DNA of 64,000 bases from an uncultured Clostridia bacterium (GTDB lineage: Bacteria; Bacillota; Clostridia; Oscillospirales; JAAYOS01): contig CANQDU010000001.1 in NCBI GenBank assembly GCA_947593925.1, forward strand, positions 1 to 64,000, in the 5' to 3' direction. The translations under genes and the position numbers were made by a program. Shown here in pieces: positions 20,728-29,599 of the stretch. Under the pieces are notes generated by a model that saw nothing but the letters and a program-made list of their open reading frames with translations, was not told the DNA's origin and did no database searches. How positions within the stretch are numbered: position 1 is the stretch's first letter; each line of letters begins with the position of its first letter.

Positions 20728-21493
20728 CCCCAAAAGTCCGAAGGACTTTTTGGGGATCCTCCGATCAAAATGCTCGGCACAAATGAATTGTGCCTCCGCG
20801 AAGTTAGCGGCAAAGCCGCTAACTTCAACCGCGCGAACCGGCGCGGTTTCGCGGCTGGCGCCGCGAAAAGTCCGAAGGACTTTTTGGGGACCCTCCGATC
20901 AAAATGCTCGGCACAAATGAATTGTGCCTCCGCGAAGTTAGCGGCAAAGCCGCTAACTTCAACCGCGCGAACCGGCGCGGTTTCGCGGCTGGCGCCGCGA
21001 AAAGTCCAAAGGACTTTTTGGGGACCCCTCCGATCAAAATGCTCGGCACAAATGAATTGTGCCTCCGCGATGTTGCCTGCGGCAACATCAACCGCCGGGA
21101 CTGCGGCGGCGCGGCTTCGCCGCGATGGAAATGCCCCTATCCGCGCTGTTTTTCGCTCTCTCCCGACGCCGTTTCTTTTTCAAGCTTCAGCTTTTCAATG
21201 AGGCTCGCCTTCGTCTCCCCCGCGCCGGGATAATGTAACATTGCTTCCCCAAAAAGTCCCTTGGACTTTTTGGGGACCCCTCCGATCAAAATGCTCGGCA
21301 CAAATGAATTGTGCCTCCGCGATGTTGCCTGCGGCAACATCAACCGCCGGGACTGCGGCGGCGCGGCTTCGCCGCGATGGAAATGCCCCTATCCGCGCTG
21401 TTTTTCGCTCTCTCCCGACGCCGTTTCTTTTTCAAGCTTCAGCTTTTCAACAAGGCTCGCCTTCGTCTCCCCCGCGCCGGGATAATGTAACAT
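20728..21493 (-). repeat. Tandem hairpin-array units (4) downstream of portal gene, two of them carrying a copy of the portal 3' end
   Basis: ~134-bp units with aaaagtccNNNggactttt, gcacaaatgaattgtgc, aagttagcggcaaagccgctaactt; portal C-terminus duplicated with 252-bp period. Confidence 0.92.
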
Positions 21494-23359
21494 TTCCATT
21501 TTCGTCCAGAAGAGGACGAGCGTCTCGGTCTCGCTCGGGTCTCCGAACGCGCCGGTCTGGAGGTTCAGGCGGGTCTCCTGCCACATCGCCTCGCGGTTTG
21601 AGGCGAGCGGAGCGGAGGTGTCGCAGGAGAAGATGAACCTGTCGTTCCAGCGCCATCCGCCGGAGGGATCGCGCTCGAGAAAGTCCCATCTGTCAAACGT
21701 CGAGTAGCCCGGGTTGCCGTGGACGTCTCTGCTGAGCACCGGGCGCGGCTCGTCCGCGTATGCGAGCTTGAAGCGGAACATCGCCTCAAACAGCGCGGCA
21801 TACGCCGCCTCCTTCATGACGCGCTTGCTCTCGAGCCGCCCCGCCGACTGCGCGGCGGCGAACGCCTTGGCCTTGCCGCTCGTTGCGGTGGTGTCCCGCC
21901 GGCCCTGAAAGCTGTCGGTGATGCCGATGGTCTGCCGCGCCTCCTCGTACACCTCCGCGAGGTACGCCATGTCGTAGGACACGTCCGCCTGTATGTTGAA
22001 CACCCCGATGAGCTGCTTGTCCGCGGCCGACGTGAGCCGCGCGACGCGCATGTCTCCCGCGTCGCTCTCGACCGTAGCGGTCGCCGGCAGCGTCACGATG
22101 CTTCCCCCGCCGATCAACTTATCGATTATCTTCGCTTCGATGCGGTTTGTCGTGTTCTGCTGGCTAGCTATTTTGTCGATGTCGCTGTCACCGAGGAACT
22201 TGCCGTACACGCTGACGTTCTTCTGGAGTATTATCGGATAGATCCCCGGCTTGTAGAACGGTATCCTCGTCGGCAGTATCCTCATCTCGGGGACGTAACC
22301 GTCCTCCGCGCCGCCGGGCGGCGGCGCCTCCTCCGTCCGGACTGCTCCGGGGACGACGCTGCCGTCGCTCCTGACTATCGGCGTCCACAGCTCCTCGTAC
22401 TCCTCCTCGCACTCCTCCCAGTCGTCCGCGCCGCAGTACGGACAGACGTCCTTCTCCTGCGGCTCACCGTCCGGGTCGGACAGGTCCTGCCAGTCAAGCG
22501 CGCGGATCTCCTCCGGCACGGCGTCCGGCTTCGCGGCGGCGTTCTCCGCTTCGTCCCCTTCGGGCGACGGCGCGGGCGACGGGCGGAACCGCTCCCTCAT
22601 CTCCGGCGCGCCACACTTGCGGCACCGGCGGAGGCGGCGCGACTGGTAGTCCTCCATGTCGGCAAGAACGGTGTCGCACACCCAGCTGAAAAGTCCGATG
22701 CCTCCGTCGCCGTTGCGGTAGTAGGCGACGTACTGCGTGACGAGGTCGTCCGCGCCGTCCTCCGAGCCCTTTGCGGACGGGTCGGTCTCGCTCTCGTCCT
22801 TGACGTCCACGCCGTAGCGGCGGCGGATCTGATCCTTCGTCTGCGGCAGCTTGAGGAAGATGTAGTCCATGTCCTCGATGCCGGTGTAGACGCCGTCCTG
22901 CGGGACTATCTGCCTCGGGTGAAGCGCCGAGACCGCGAGCTCCCCCGCCTCTCCCGCGCTCTCGTCCCACTCGACAAGGAACGCCGCGCCGCCCTGTATC
23001 GGCACCGTCCGCTCGAGCATGTCGTTTATCTGCTCGAACGGCAGCCGGTCGAGCTCGCCTCTCAGCATATCCTCGATGAGCTTCGCCTTCGGCTCGTCCT
23101 CGCGCCGGCGCGCCGTGACCTTCGGCTGCGGAATGGTGCTCGACACCTGCGCCTCGATAAGCTCGGAGCAGATGTTCCTGATGTGCGGCGTTACTGTCCG
23201 TCTCTCGTGCGGCACCATCCGGCGGATGCCCGCGTCGCCGAGGTACAGCGCCTCGCGCCCGCTCATCTTCGCGGCCTCCGCCGCGAACGCGCTCTCGCTC
23301 CTCTCCAGCCGCTCCTGCCAGAGTTCGAGGCGCTTTCTCTGTTTCCTGTTCACTTCCAA
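21389..23359 (-). CDS. Phage portal protein with internal CxxC...CxxC zinc-ribbon-like insert
   Basis: 656 aa; ERRTVTPHIRNICSELIEAQVSSTIPQPKVTARRRED; CRKCGAP...CPYCGAD; follows terminase. Confidence 0.85.
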   Translation of the reverse strand: MEVNRKQRKRLELWQERLERSESAFAAEAAKMSGREALYLGDAGIRRMVPHERRTVTPHIRNICSELIEAQVSSTIPQPKVTARRREDEPKAKLIEDMLRGELDRLPFEQINDMLERTVPIQGGAAFLVEWDESAGEAGELAVSALHPRQIVPQDGVYTGIEDMDYIFLKLPQTKDQIRRRYGVDVKDESETDPSAKGSEDGADDLVTQYVAYYRNGDGGIGLFSWVCDTVLADMEDYQSRRLRRCRKCGAPEMRERFRPSPAPSPEGDEAENAAAKPDAVPEEIRALDWQDLSDPDGEPQEKDVCPYCGADDWEECEEEYEELWTPIVRSDGSVVPGAVRTEEAPPPGGAEDGYVPEMRILPTRIPFYKPGIYPIILQKNVSVYGKFLGDSDIDKIASQQNTTNRIEAKIIDKLIGGGSIVTLPATATVESDAGDMRVARLTSAADKQLIGVFNIQADVSYDMAYLAEVYEEARQTIGITDSFQGRRDTTATSGKAKAFAAAQSAGRLESKRVMKEAAYAALFEAMFRFKLAYADEPRPVLSRDVHGNPGYSTFDRWDFLERDPSGGWRWNDRFIFSCDTSAPLASNREAMWQETRLNLQTGAFGDPSETETLVLFWTKMEMLHYPGAGETKASLVEKLKLEKETASGESEKQRG

Positions 23360-23383
23360 AGTTACCCCCGTATCTGTTTTGTC

Positions 23384-24937
23384 TCACTTTCCGCGCGGGG
23401 ACGGCGCGCCCCACCTCTCCCGCAGGAGCCTCCGTTCCTCCCGGGAGGCGGCGTACCAGTCCTCCCACATGCTGTCGGTCCACCGCGCCGTGTCCCCCGG
23501 CTCGGGCAGGGCGTCCCCGCTCTGCTGCGGACGGATGAAGTGCGCTATCGCGAGCGCCATCACGCGGTCGTCATGCGCGCCGGTCTCCGCCGCCGCGCGG
23601 CCGTCCTCACCCCGCACAAAGGAAAGCATCTCCTCGAGCGTTCCCGCGTCCCGGACTATCCCGATGTTCTCCCGCGCCGCGCGGATAAGTCCCGCGAGCA
23701 TCACCGGGCGCGTCCGCGACGTGGTGAGGACGCCGTAGCTGTGCTTCGGCGCGTGCGTGTAGTCGTCCACGCTCTCGCGGACATACAGCCTCGGATAGCC
23801 CAGCCGCTCAAGCTCGAGCGTGGGATAGGTCGAAAAGTTTGTCTCGAGGCCGACGAGCCCGTCGTTGTAGAACCTGCCGAGGCAGAACGTCTGCCGCGCG
23901 AAGACGTCCTCGTCCATCTGCTGCCTGTGCAGCACGCACACCTGCTCGCCCGAGCGGTTGTCGAGCACCTGCACGCAGAAGCTGTCCGACCCCTCGCCCG
24001 CCGTGTCCCCTCCGAGGACGTAGGGGACTCCCGGCTCCGGCTCCCGGTAGATAAAGACGAACCCGTCGCCGCACTCCTCGAAGCGGATGTCGCGGAGCTC
24101 TCTCCCGTCGTCGGCGTAGGTAAATACTCCCGTTCGCACGGGTGTTTCCGCGCGGGCGAGGCGCTTCGTTATCTCCGCCGCGTTGAAGACGCTCCTGCCC
24201 GCCGTCCCCCAGACTCCGAGCGCGTACACCTCGTAGAAGTACCCGTCGCTCTCGCGCATGCGCTCGAGCTGACCGCAGTATTCGTCGTCTACGAAGCGGT
24301 TGTCTCGGTAGGTGGACTCGTGCGTCCTCACGTCCGGATCCTCACGGTCGAAGAACCGCCTCTTCAGCCAGTGGCGGACGCTCACCGGGTTGAACGTGAG
24401 GATTATCTGCTTGTAGAACGGCGTCTCGCCGCGCAGACGGATGTTCAGCTGGTTGAGGTCGCTCTCGAGGAGCTCGCTCGCCTCCTCCACCCAGACCCCG
24501 GTGATGCCGTAGATGCTCTTCAGCTTCTCGACGTCGTCAAGCCCCGCGAAGAGTATCTCGCTCCCGTTCGGGAAGGTCACGTTCATCGCGGTGACGCTCC
24601 TGCCGCAGCCGATATCCGGATAGAACTCGTCCACCGTCTCGAGTATCTGGCGGTAGCAGCTCTCGCGGAGCGTCCTGCCGACCTTCCTGCACACGAGGAA
24701 CCTGTGACCCGGCTCGCAGACCGCCCTCTCGACGAGCTTCCGCGCGGCAAAGACGCTCTTTCCCGAGCCGCCGCCCCCTTTCAGCACGAGGAAGCGGTGC
24801 TCGTCGCGGTAGAGCGGAAAGAACGAGTCGTTCGTGGTGGCGCGGAGACGGCGGTACCACTCCGCGAGCCGCCCGTCCCGCTCCGCCGCCTCCTTCGCCC
24901 CGCACTCATACAGCGCATCCTCCTGCGGCCTATCCAT
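23384..24937 (-). CDS. Phage terminase large subunit
   Basis: Walker A KGGGGSGKSVFAARK; GVWVEEASELLESDLNQLNIRLRG Walker B; DTAGEGSDSFCVQVLD nuclease region. Confidence 0.93.
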   Translation of the reverse strand: MDRPQEDALYECGAKEAAERDGRLAEWYRRLRATTNDSFFPLYRDEHRFLVLKGGGGSGKSVFAARKLVERAVCEPGHRFLVCRKVGRTLRESCYRQILETVDEFYPDIGCGRSVTAMNVTFPNGSEILFAGLDDVEKLKSIYGITGVWVEEASELLESDLNQLNIRLRGETPFYKQIILTFNPVSVRHWLKRRFFDREDPDVRTHESTYRDNRFVDDEYCGQLERMRESDGYFYEVYALGVWGTAGRSVFNAAEITKRLARAETPVRTGVFTYADDGRELRDIRFEECGDGFVFIYREPEPGVPYVLGGDTAGEGSDSFCVQVLDNRSGEQVCVLHRQQMDEDVFARQTFCLGRFYNDGLVGLETNFSTYPTLELERLGYPRLYVRESVDDYTHAPKHSYGVLTTSRTRPVMLAGLIRAARENIGIVRDAGTLEEMLSFVRGEDGRAAAETGAHDDRVMALAIAHFIRPQQSGDALPEPGDTARWTDSMWEDWYAASREERRLLRERWGAPSPRGK

Positions 24938-25547
24938 CCCCGCTCACCTCCGCCGCCTGCTCCGCCGCGTCCAGCTTTTCCCTGAAGCTCATCCCTCCGA
25001 ACGCCGCCCGCGGCGCGGTCTTCGCGTCTCCGCCCCGCCGGTAGCCGTAGTTGTTCTGGAGGTTGAAGATAAGCCCCTGGACGCCGGTGCCGCGCGTGAC
25101 GAGCTCCCCCTCGAGATACGCCTCTATCCGCTCGGCGGCGAGCTCCGCCTCCTTCGCGTGCAGAGGATGCTTCTCCGCGTCGAGATACTCCCGCCACTCG
25201 CTCTTTCCTATCCCGAGCGAGAGGCAGAGCCCGCTCACCGACGGCGGCACGACGTACTGCACCCGCCGTATCACCTCGCCCCGGTCGTTCGTGAGCGGTT
25301 CGCCGTTGCGGTCCTCCGCGTCCACCGTCCGGCATATCGACTCGAAGTACCGCTCTAGCGCCGCCCGAAGCTCCTCCGGCGTGTACCTCGGCGCGCCGCG
25401 CGCGGCCGCCGTCTTCCTTCGCCGCGCCGAACCGCCCTTCGCGCCGCCGGCGGACTTTGCCGCGCCGCCGGAGCTTCGCGACGTCCGCGGACGCGCGGAC
25501 GTCTTTTTCTTCGCCGCTTCTCCCGTATCCTTTTCCGTTTCGTTCAA
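24930..25547 (-). CDS. Phage terminase small subunit
   Basis: TTG start after aaggaggcgatcgg; VSGLCLSLGIGKSEWREYLD; 8-nt overlap with large subunit. Confidence 0.8.
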   Translation of the reverse strand: MNETEKDTGEAAKKKTSARPRTSRSSGGAAKSAGGAKGGSARRRKTAAARGAPRYTPEELRAALERYFESICRTVDAEDRNGEPLTNDRGEVIRRVQYVVPPSVSGLCLSLGIGKSEWREYLDAEKHPLHAKEAELAAERIEAYLEGELVTRGTGVQGLIFNLQNNYGYRRGGDAKTAPRAAFGGMSFREKLDAAEQAAEVSGDG

Positions 25548-25715
25548 CCGATCGCCTCCTTTCGGACGTTCTTCCTTGTCCGGGATTTTGTCGCATATCT
25601 GCTTCGTATCTGAATTATATCGCAGAAGTTTTGTCTGTGAGTCTCATTTATGCGACAAAGAAAATAAAAAATTTTCGCCACTTAGAGGCAGCGCTTTCCG
25701 CGCGTTCCGCACGCA

Positions 25716-25988
25716 CTATATGCTTCTCGGGAACTTTTCATAGTATTTCCTCACTATCCGGTAGAGCGTGGCGCGGCTGAGATAGTGCTTCATCGTCACC
25801 GCCGTCGCGGTGGTGTCGGTGGTCATGAACTCCAACAGCGCCTCGCTGTGCTGACCTCCGCACTCCTCGCAGAGCCGCCGTATCTTTTCCTGCTGCTCCC
25901 GAGGCAGCGCCTTGAAGCACTTCGACACGAAATACACGTATCCCTGCCTATCATATCCGAGCTTTATCCCCTGTCTGAACCTGAACAT
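25716..25988 (-). CDS. Small putative DNA-binding regulator, first gene of phage module
   Basis: 90 aa, TTATAVTMKHYLSRATLYRIVRKYYEKF HTH-like; directly downstream of SOS-box promoter. Confidence 0.55.
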   Translation of the reverse strand: MFRFRQGIKLGYDRQGYVYFVSKCFKALPREQQEKIRRLCEECGGQHSEALLEFMTTDTTATAVTMKHYLSRATLYRIVRKYYEKFPRSI

Positions 25989-26070
25989 TCCGTTTCGCCT
26001 CCCGTTCTTTTTTCAAACTCTCGTACCCATGCTGGTACTCCTTTCCGGCGGGACGGCTCCGCTTCGTATG

Positions 26071-26126
26071 AGTACGTTTGTTCGACTTTGTTCCGCTATT
26101 CTACCATACATTTGTTCGCCTGTCAA
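26071..26126 (-). promoter_or_regulatory. Phage module promoter TTGACA-17-TAGAAT with two near-consensus LexA boxes (26105-26118, 26071-26084)
   Basis: Minus strand: cttgacaggCGAACAAATGTATGgtagaatagcggaacaaagtCGAACAAACGTACT; each 12/14 versus CGAACRNRYGTTYC. Confidence 0.75.
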
Positions 26127-26156
26127 GAAATTTGCGGGCAAAAATCAAAATAACTC

Positions 26157-26185
26157 TTGAATACACAGGCGGTTGATTGTAGAAT
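26157..26185 (+). promoter_or_regulatory. Promoter of polyamine operon TTGAAT-17-TAGAAT
   Basis: Motif reading. Confidence 0.5.
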
Positions 26186-26302
26186 AGAACTATATTCTGG
26201 TGTAGTATACTCTCTTTTTTGTCTGCACCTTTTCGCGGCGCGGAAGCCGCAAAATAAAAACACAGGCCCGCGGCGAAGCCGTCCGGGCGAAAAGGATGGG
26301 AA

Positions 26303-27778
26303 ATGGACAGGACGAATAAGCCAAAGCTCGATCAGCGTCGGGCGCCTATCTACGAGGCGCTCGAGAACTTCCGCCAGATGCGCGTGGTCCCCTTCGACGT
26401 GCCCGGTCACAAGCGCGGGCGCGGCAATCCGGAGCTCACCGCCTTCCTCGGCGAACAGTGCGTCTCGGTAGACGTGAACAGCATGAAACCGCTCGACAAT
26501 CTCAGCCACCCGATCTCGGTCATACGGGAGGCGGAGATGCTCGCGGCGGACGCGTTCGGCGCAAGCTACGCCTTCCTGATGGTCGGCGGAACGACGAGCG
26601 CCGTGCAGAGCATGCTGCTCTCCTCCTGCAAGCGCGGCGATGAGATAATACTTCCCCGCAACGTCCACCGCAGCGTCATAAACGCCCTCGTGCTCTGCGG
26701 CGCGGTGCCGGTCTACGTGGACCCGGACGTTGACCGCAGGCTCGGCATATCCCTCGGGATGTGCCGCAGAGACGTCGCGCGGGCGATACGCGAGCACCCG
26801 AACGCCGTCGCGGTGCTCGTCAACAATCCTACATATTACGGGATATGCAGCGACCTCCGCGCGATAGTCCGCATGGCGCACGAGGCGGGGATGCTCTGCC
26901 TTGTCGATGAGGCGCACGGCACCCACTTCTACTTCGGCGACGATATGCCTGTCTCGGCGATGGCCGCCGGCGCGGACATGAGCGCCGTTTCCATGCACAA
27001 GAGCGGCGGCAGTCTCACTCAGTCGAGCCTGCTTCTCATCGGCCCGCGGATGTCTGTAGGCTACGTCCGTCAGATAATCAACCTCACCCAGACCACCTCC
27101 GCGAGCTACCTCCTTATGAGCAGTCTCGACATCAGCCGCCGCAACCTCGCCCTGCGCGGCAGGACGGTCTTTGCGCGCGTCGGCGAGATGGCGGAGTACG
27201 CCCGCGAGGAGATAAACGAGATAGGCGGCTACTACGCCTTCGGCAAGGAGCTCGTCAACGGCGACTCGGTCTTTGCCTTCGACACCACCAAGCTCTCTGT
27301 CCACACCCGCGACATAGGGCTTGCCGGCATAGAGGTCTACGACATCCTCCGCGACGAGTACGACATACAGATAGAGTTCGGCGAGATAGGCAATATCCTC
27401 GCCTACCTCTCCATGGGCGACCGTCCGCAGGAGCTCGAACGTCTCGTGAGCGCCCTTGCGGACATACGCCGCCGCTACCAGCGTTCGAGCATCGGCCTTC
27501 TCAGCCAGGAGTACATCGACCCGGAGGTCGTCATGAGCCCGCAGGATGCGTTCTATGCTCCGAAGCGCAGCGTCCCGCTCGAAAAGAGCGCGGGCGAGGT
27601 ATGCAGCGAGTTCGTGATGTGCTACCCGCCGGGGATACCGATCCTCGCGCCGGGCGAGCGCGTCACCTCACAGATTCTCGACTACATCGAATACGCCCGC
27701 AGCAAGGGCTGCTCGCTCACCGGTCCGGAGGATCTTGCCATAGAAAACATAAACATCGTCATCGGAGGTAAGAAATAA
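26303..27778 (+). CDS. speA: Orn/Lys/Arg decarboxylase family (probable arginine decarboxylase)
   Basis: VPFDVPGHKRGRGNPEL; DEAHGTHFYF; SMHKSGGSLTQSSLLL PLP lysine. Confidence 0.88.
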   Translation: MDRTNKPKLDQRRAPIYEALENFRQMRVVPFDVPGHKRGRGNPELTAFLGEQCVSVDVNSMKPLDNLSHPISVIREAEMLAADAFGASYAFLMVGGTTSAVQSMLLSSCKRGDEIILPRNVHRSVINALVLCGAVPVYVDPDVDRRLGISLGMCRRDVARAIREHPNAVAVLVNNPTYYGICSDLRAIVRMAHEAGMLCLVDEAHGTHFYFGDDMPVSAMAAGADMSAVSMHKSGGSLTQSSLLLIGPRMSVGYVRQIINLTQTTSASYLLMSSLDISRRNLALRGRTVFARVGEMAEYAREEINEIGGYYAFGKELVNGDSVFAFDTTKLSVHTRDIGLAGIEVYDILRDEYDIQIEFGEIGNILAYLSMGDRPQELERLVSALADIRRRYQRSSIGLLSQEYIDPEVVMSPQDAFYAPKRSVPLEKSAGEVCSEFVMCYPPGIPILAPGERVTSQILDYIEYARSKGCSLTGPEDLAIENINIVIGGKK

Positions 27779-28653
27779 TGGATCTTTGGTTCAGCGAATT
27801 TCATACCCCGGACGTGAAGCACAGCATACGGGTCACGCGCCACCTGTACAGCGGCAGGAGCGACTATCAGCAGATAGACGTGTTCGACACGCCCGAGTTT
27901 GGGCGCGTCCTCACGCTTGACGGAAGCGTCATGCTCACCGAGCGGGACGAATTCATCTACGACGAGATGATAACCCACGTACCGATGGCCGTCCACCCGA
28001 ACATCCGGGACGTGCTCGTCATAGGCGCGGGAGACGGCGGAGTCGTCAAGGAGCTCACCCGCTACAGTCAGATCCGCCGCATCGACCTCATAGAGATGGA
28101 CCCGCAGGTCATCGAGGTCTGCCGCACCTACCTGCCCGAAAACGCGAGCCGGCTCGACGACGAGCGCGTGCATATCCGCTTTGAAAACGCGCTCCGCTCG
28201 ATACGCCGCAGCAACGGCAACTACGACCTGATAATCGTTGACAGCACCGACCCCTTCGGCCCCGGCGAGGGACTTTTCACCCGCGAATTCTACGGCAACT
28301 GCTTCAGCGCCCTCCGTCCGGACGGGATAATGGTCAACCAGCAGGGCAGTCCCTTCTACCGGCAGGACGCGGAGGCGATGCAGCGCAGCCACAAGCGCAT
28401 CTACACGACCTTCCCGATAAGCCGGATATATCAGGCGCACATCCCGACCTACGCGGCCGGTTACTGGCTCTTCGGCTTTGCGAGCAAGCGCTACCACCCG
28501 GTTGACGACCTGAACGCGGAGAAGTGGTCCTCCCTCGGGCTTGAGACACGCTACTACACTCCCCTCTTGCACGTCGGCTCGTTCTACCTCCCCGCATTCC
28601 TCGAAAACATGCTCCGCGAGGTGGAGCAGGACAACTCACAGACTGTTCTCTGA
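27778..28653 (+). CDS. speE: Spermidine synthase (aminopropyltransferase)
   Basis: LVIGAGDGGVVKELTRY; DGSVMLTERDEFIYDEMITHVPM. Confidence 0.93.
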   Translation: MDLWFSEFHTPDVKHSIRVTRHLYSGRSDYQQIDVFDTPEFGRVLTLDGSVMLTERDEFIYDEMITHVPMAVHPNIRDVLVIGAGDGGVVKELTRYSQIRRIDLIEMDPQVIEVCRTYLPENASRLDDERVHIRFENALRSIRRSNGNYDLIIVDSTDPFGPGEGLFTREFYGNCFSALRPDGIMVNQQGSPFYRQDAEAMQRSHKRIYTTFPISRIYQAHIPTYAAGYWLFGFASKRYHPVDDLNAEKWSSLGLETRYYTPLLHVGSFYLPAFLENMLREVEQDNSQTVL

Positions 28654-28689
28654 GGCGGACGCTCCCGCCAAAATGAGCGAGGTATACCA

Positions 28690-29550
28690 ATGCTTGAGAA
28701 AAACGTAGAGACCTTCATCGGATGCACCGCCGAATACTCTGACGCGCGGATAGTGCTGTACGGCGCGCCGTTTGACAGCACGACGAGCTTCCGCCCCGGC
28801 GCGCGCTTCGGCCCCTCCGCCATCCGCCACGAGAGCTTCGGCATCGAGACCTACAGCCCCTACCAGCGCCTCGACCTCGAGGGCTGCGCGGTGTTTGACA
28901 GCGGCGACATGGAGCTTCCCCTCGGCAGCGCGGAGGCGGCGCTTCGAGACATCGAGGAGCGCGCCGCGATCATCGCGCGCGACGGGAAGCTCCCGTTCCT
29001 GCTCGGCGGTGAGCATCTGGTCACTCTCGGCGCGGTTCGCGCGCTCGCGGAGCTCTTCCCCGACCTGCACATCGTACAGTTTGACGCCCACGCCGACCTG
29101 CGCGATGACTACCTCGGCGTGAAACTCAGCCACGCTTGCGTCATGCGCCGCGCGCACGACATTCTCGGGGACGGCCGAGTGCATCAGTTCTGCATCCGCA
29201 GCGGAGAGCGCGCGGAGTTTGACTTCGCCGCGCGGCACACCGACATGCACCCGTTCGGCTTCGACGGCCTCAAGGAGACCGTGGAGACGCTCCGACAGAG
29301 CGGCGCGCCGGTCTACCTCACGGTGGATATGGACTGCCTCGACCCCTCGGCGTTCCCCGGCACCGGCACGACAGAGGCGGGCGGCGTCACGTTCCGCGAG
29401 CTGCTTTCGGCGGCGCTCGAGGTCTGCCGCTGCCGCATAGTCGGCGCGGACATAAACGAGCTCGCGCCGACGCTCGACCCGAGCGGCGTGTCCACCGCGA
29501 CGGCATGCAAGCTCCTGCGCGAGATGCTTCTCGCGCTCCTCGAACGCTGA
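28690..29550 (+). CDS. speB: Agmatinase
   Basis: GGEHLVTLG, FDAHADLRDDY, TVDMDCLDPSAFPGTGTTEAGG. Confidence 0.93.
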   Translation: MLEKNVETFIGCTAEYSDARIVLYGAPFDSTTSFRPGARFGPSAIRHESFGIETYSPYQRLDLEGCAVFDSGDMELPLGSAEAALRDIEERAAIIARDGKLPFLLGGEHLVTLGAVRALAELFPDLHIVQFDAHADLRDDYLGVKLSHACVMRRAHDILGDGRVHQFCIRSGERAEFDFAARHTDMHPFGFDGLKETVETLRQSGAPVYLTVDMDCLDPSAFPGTGTTEAGGVTFRELLSAALEVCRCRIVGADINELAPTLDPSGVSTATACKLLREMLLALLER

Positions 29551-29599
29551 AAACGCAACATTCGCCGCCTCATGCGGCAGATAGAAAAGGAGAACCACT

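Noticed and set aside
17906-21493. Diversity-generating retroelement (template/variable repeats at gene 3' ends)
   Set aside because: No reverse transcriptase in window and substitutions are few and not adenine-specific.
20728-21493. CRISPR array
   Set aside because: Units are long, near-identical throughout, with no unique spacers and no cas genes.
21719-24985. 1088-aa plus ORF opposite portal/terminase
   Set aside because: Spans two real minus-strand genes; composition is Arg/Leu/Val shadow type.
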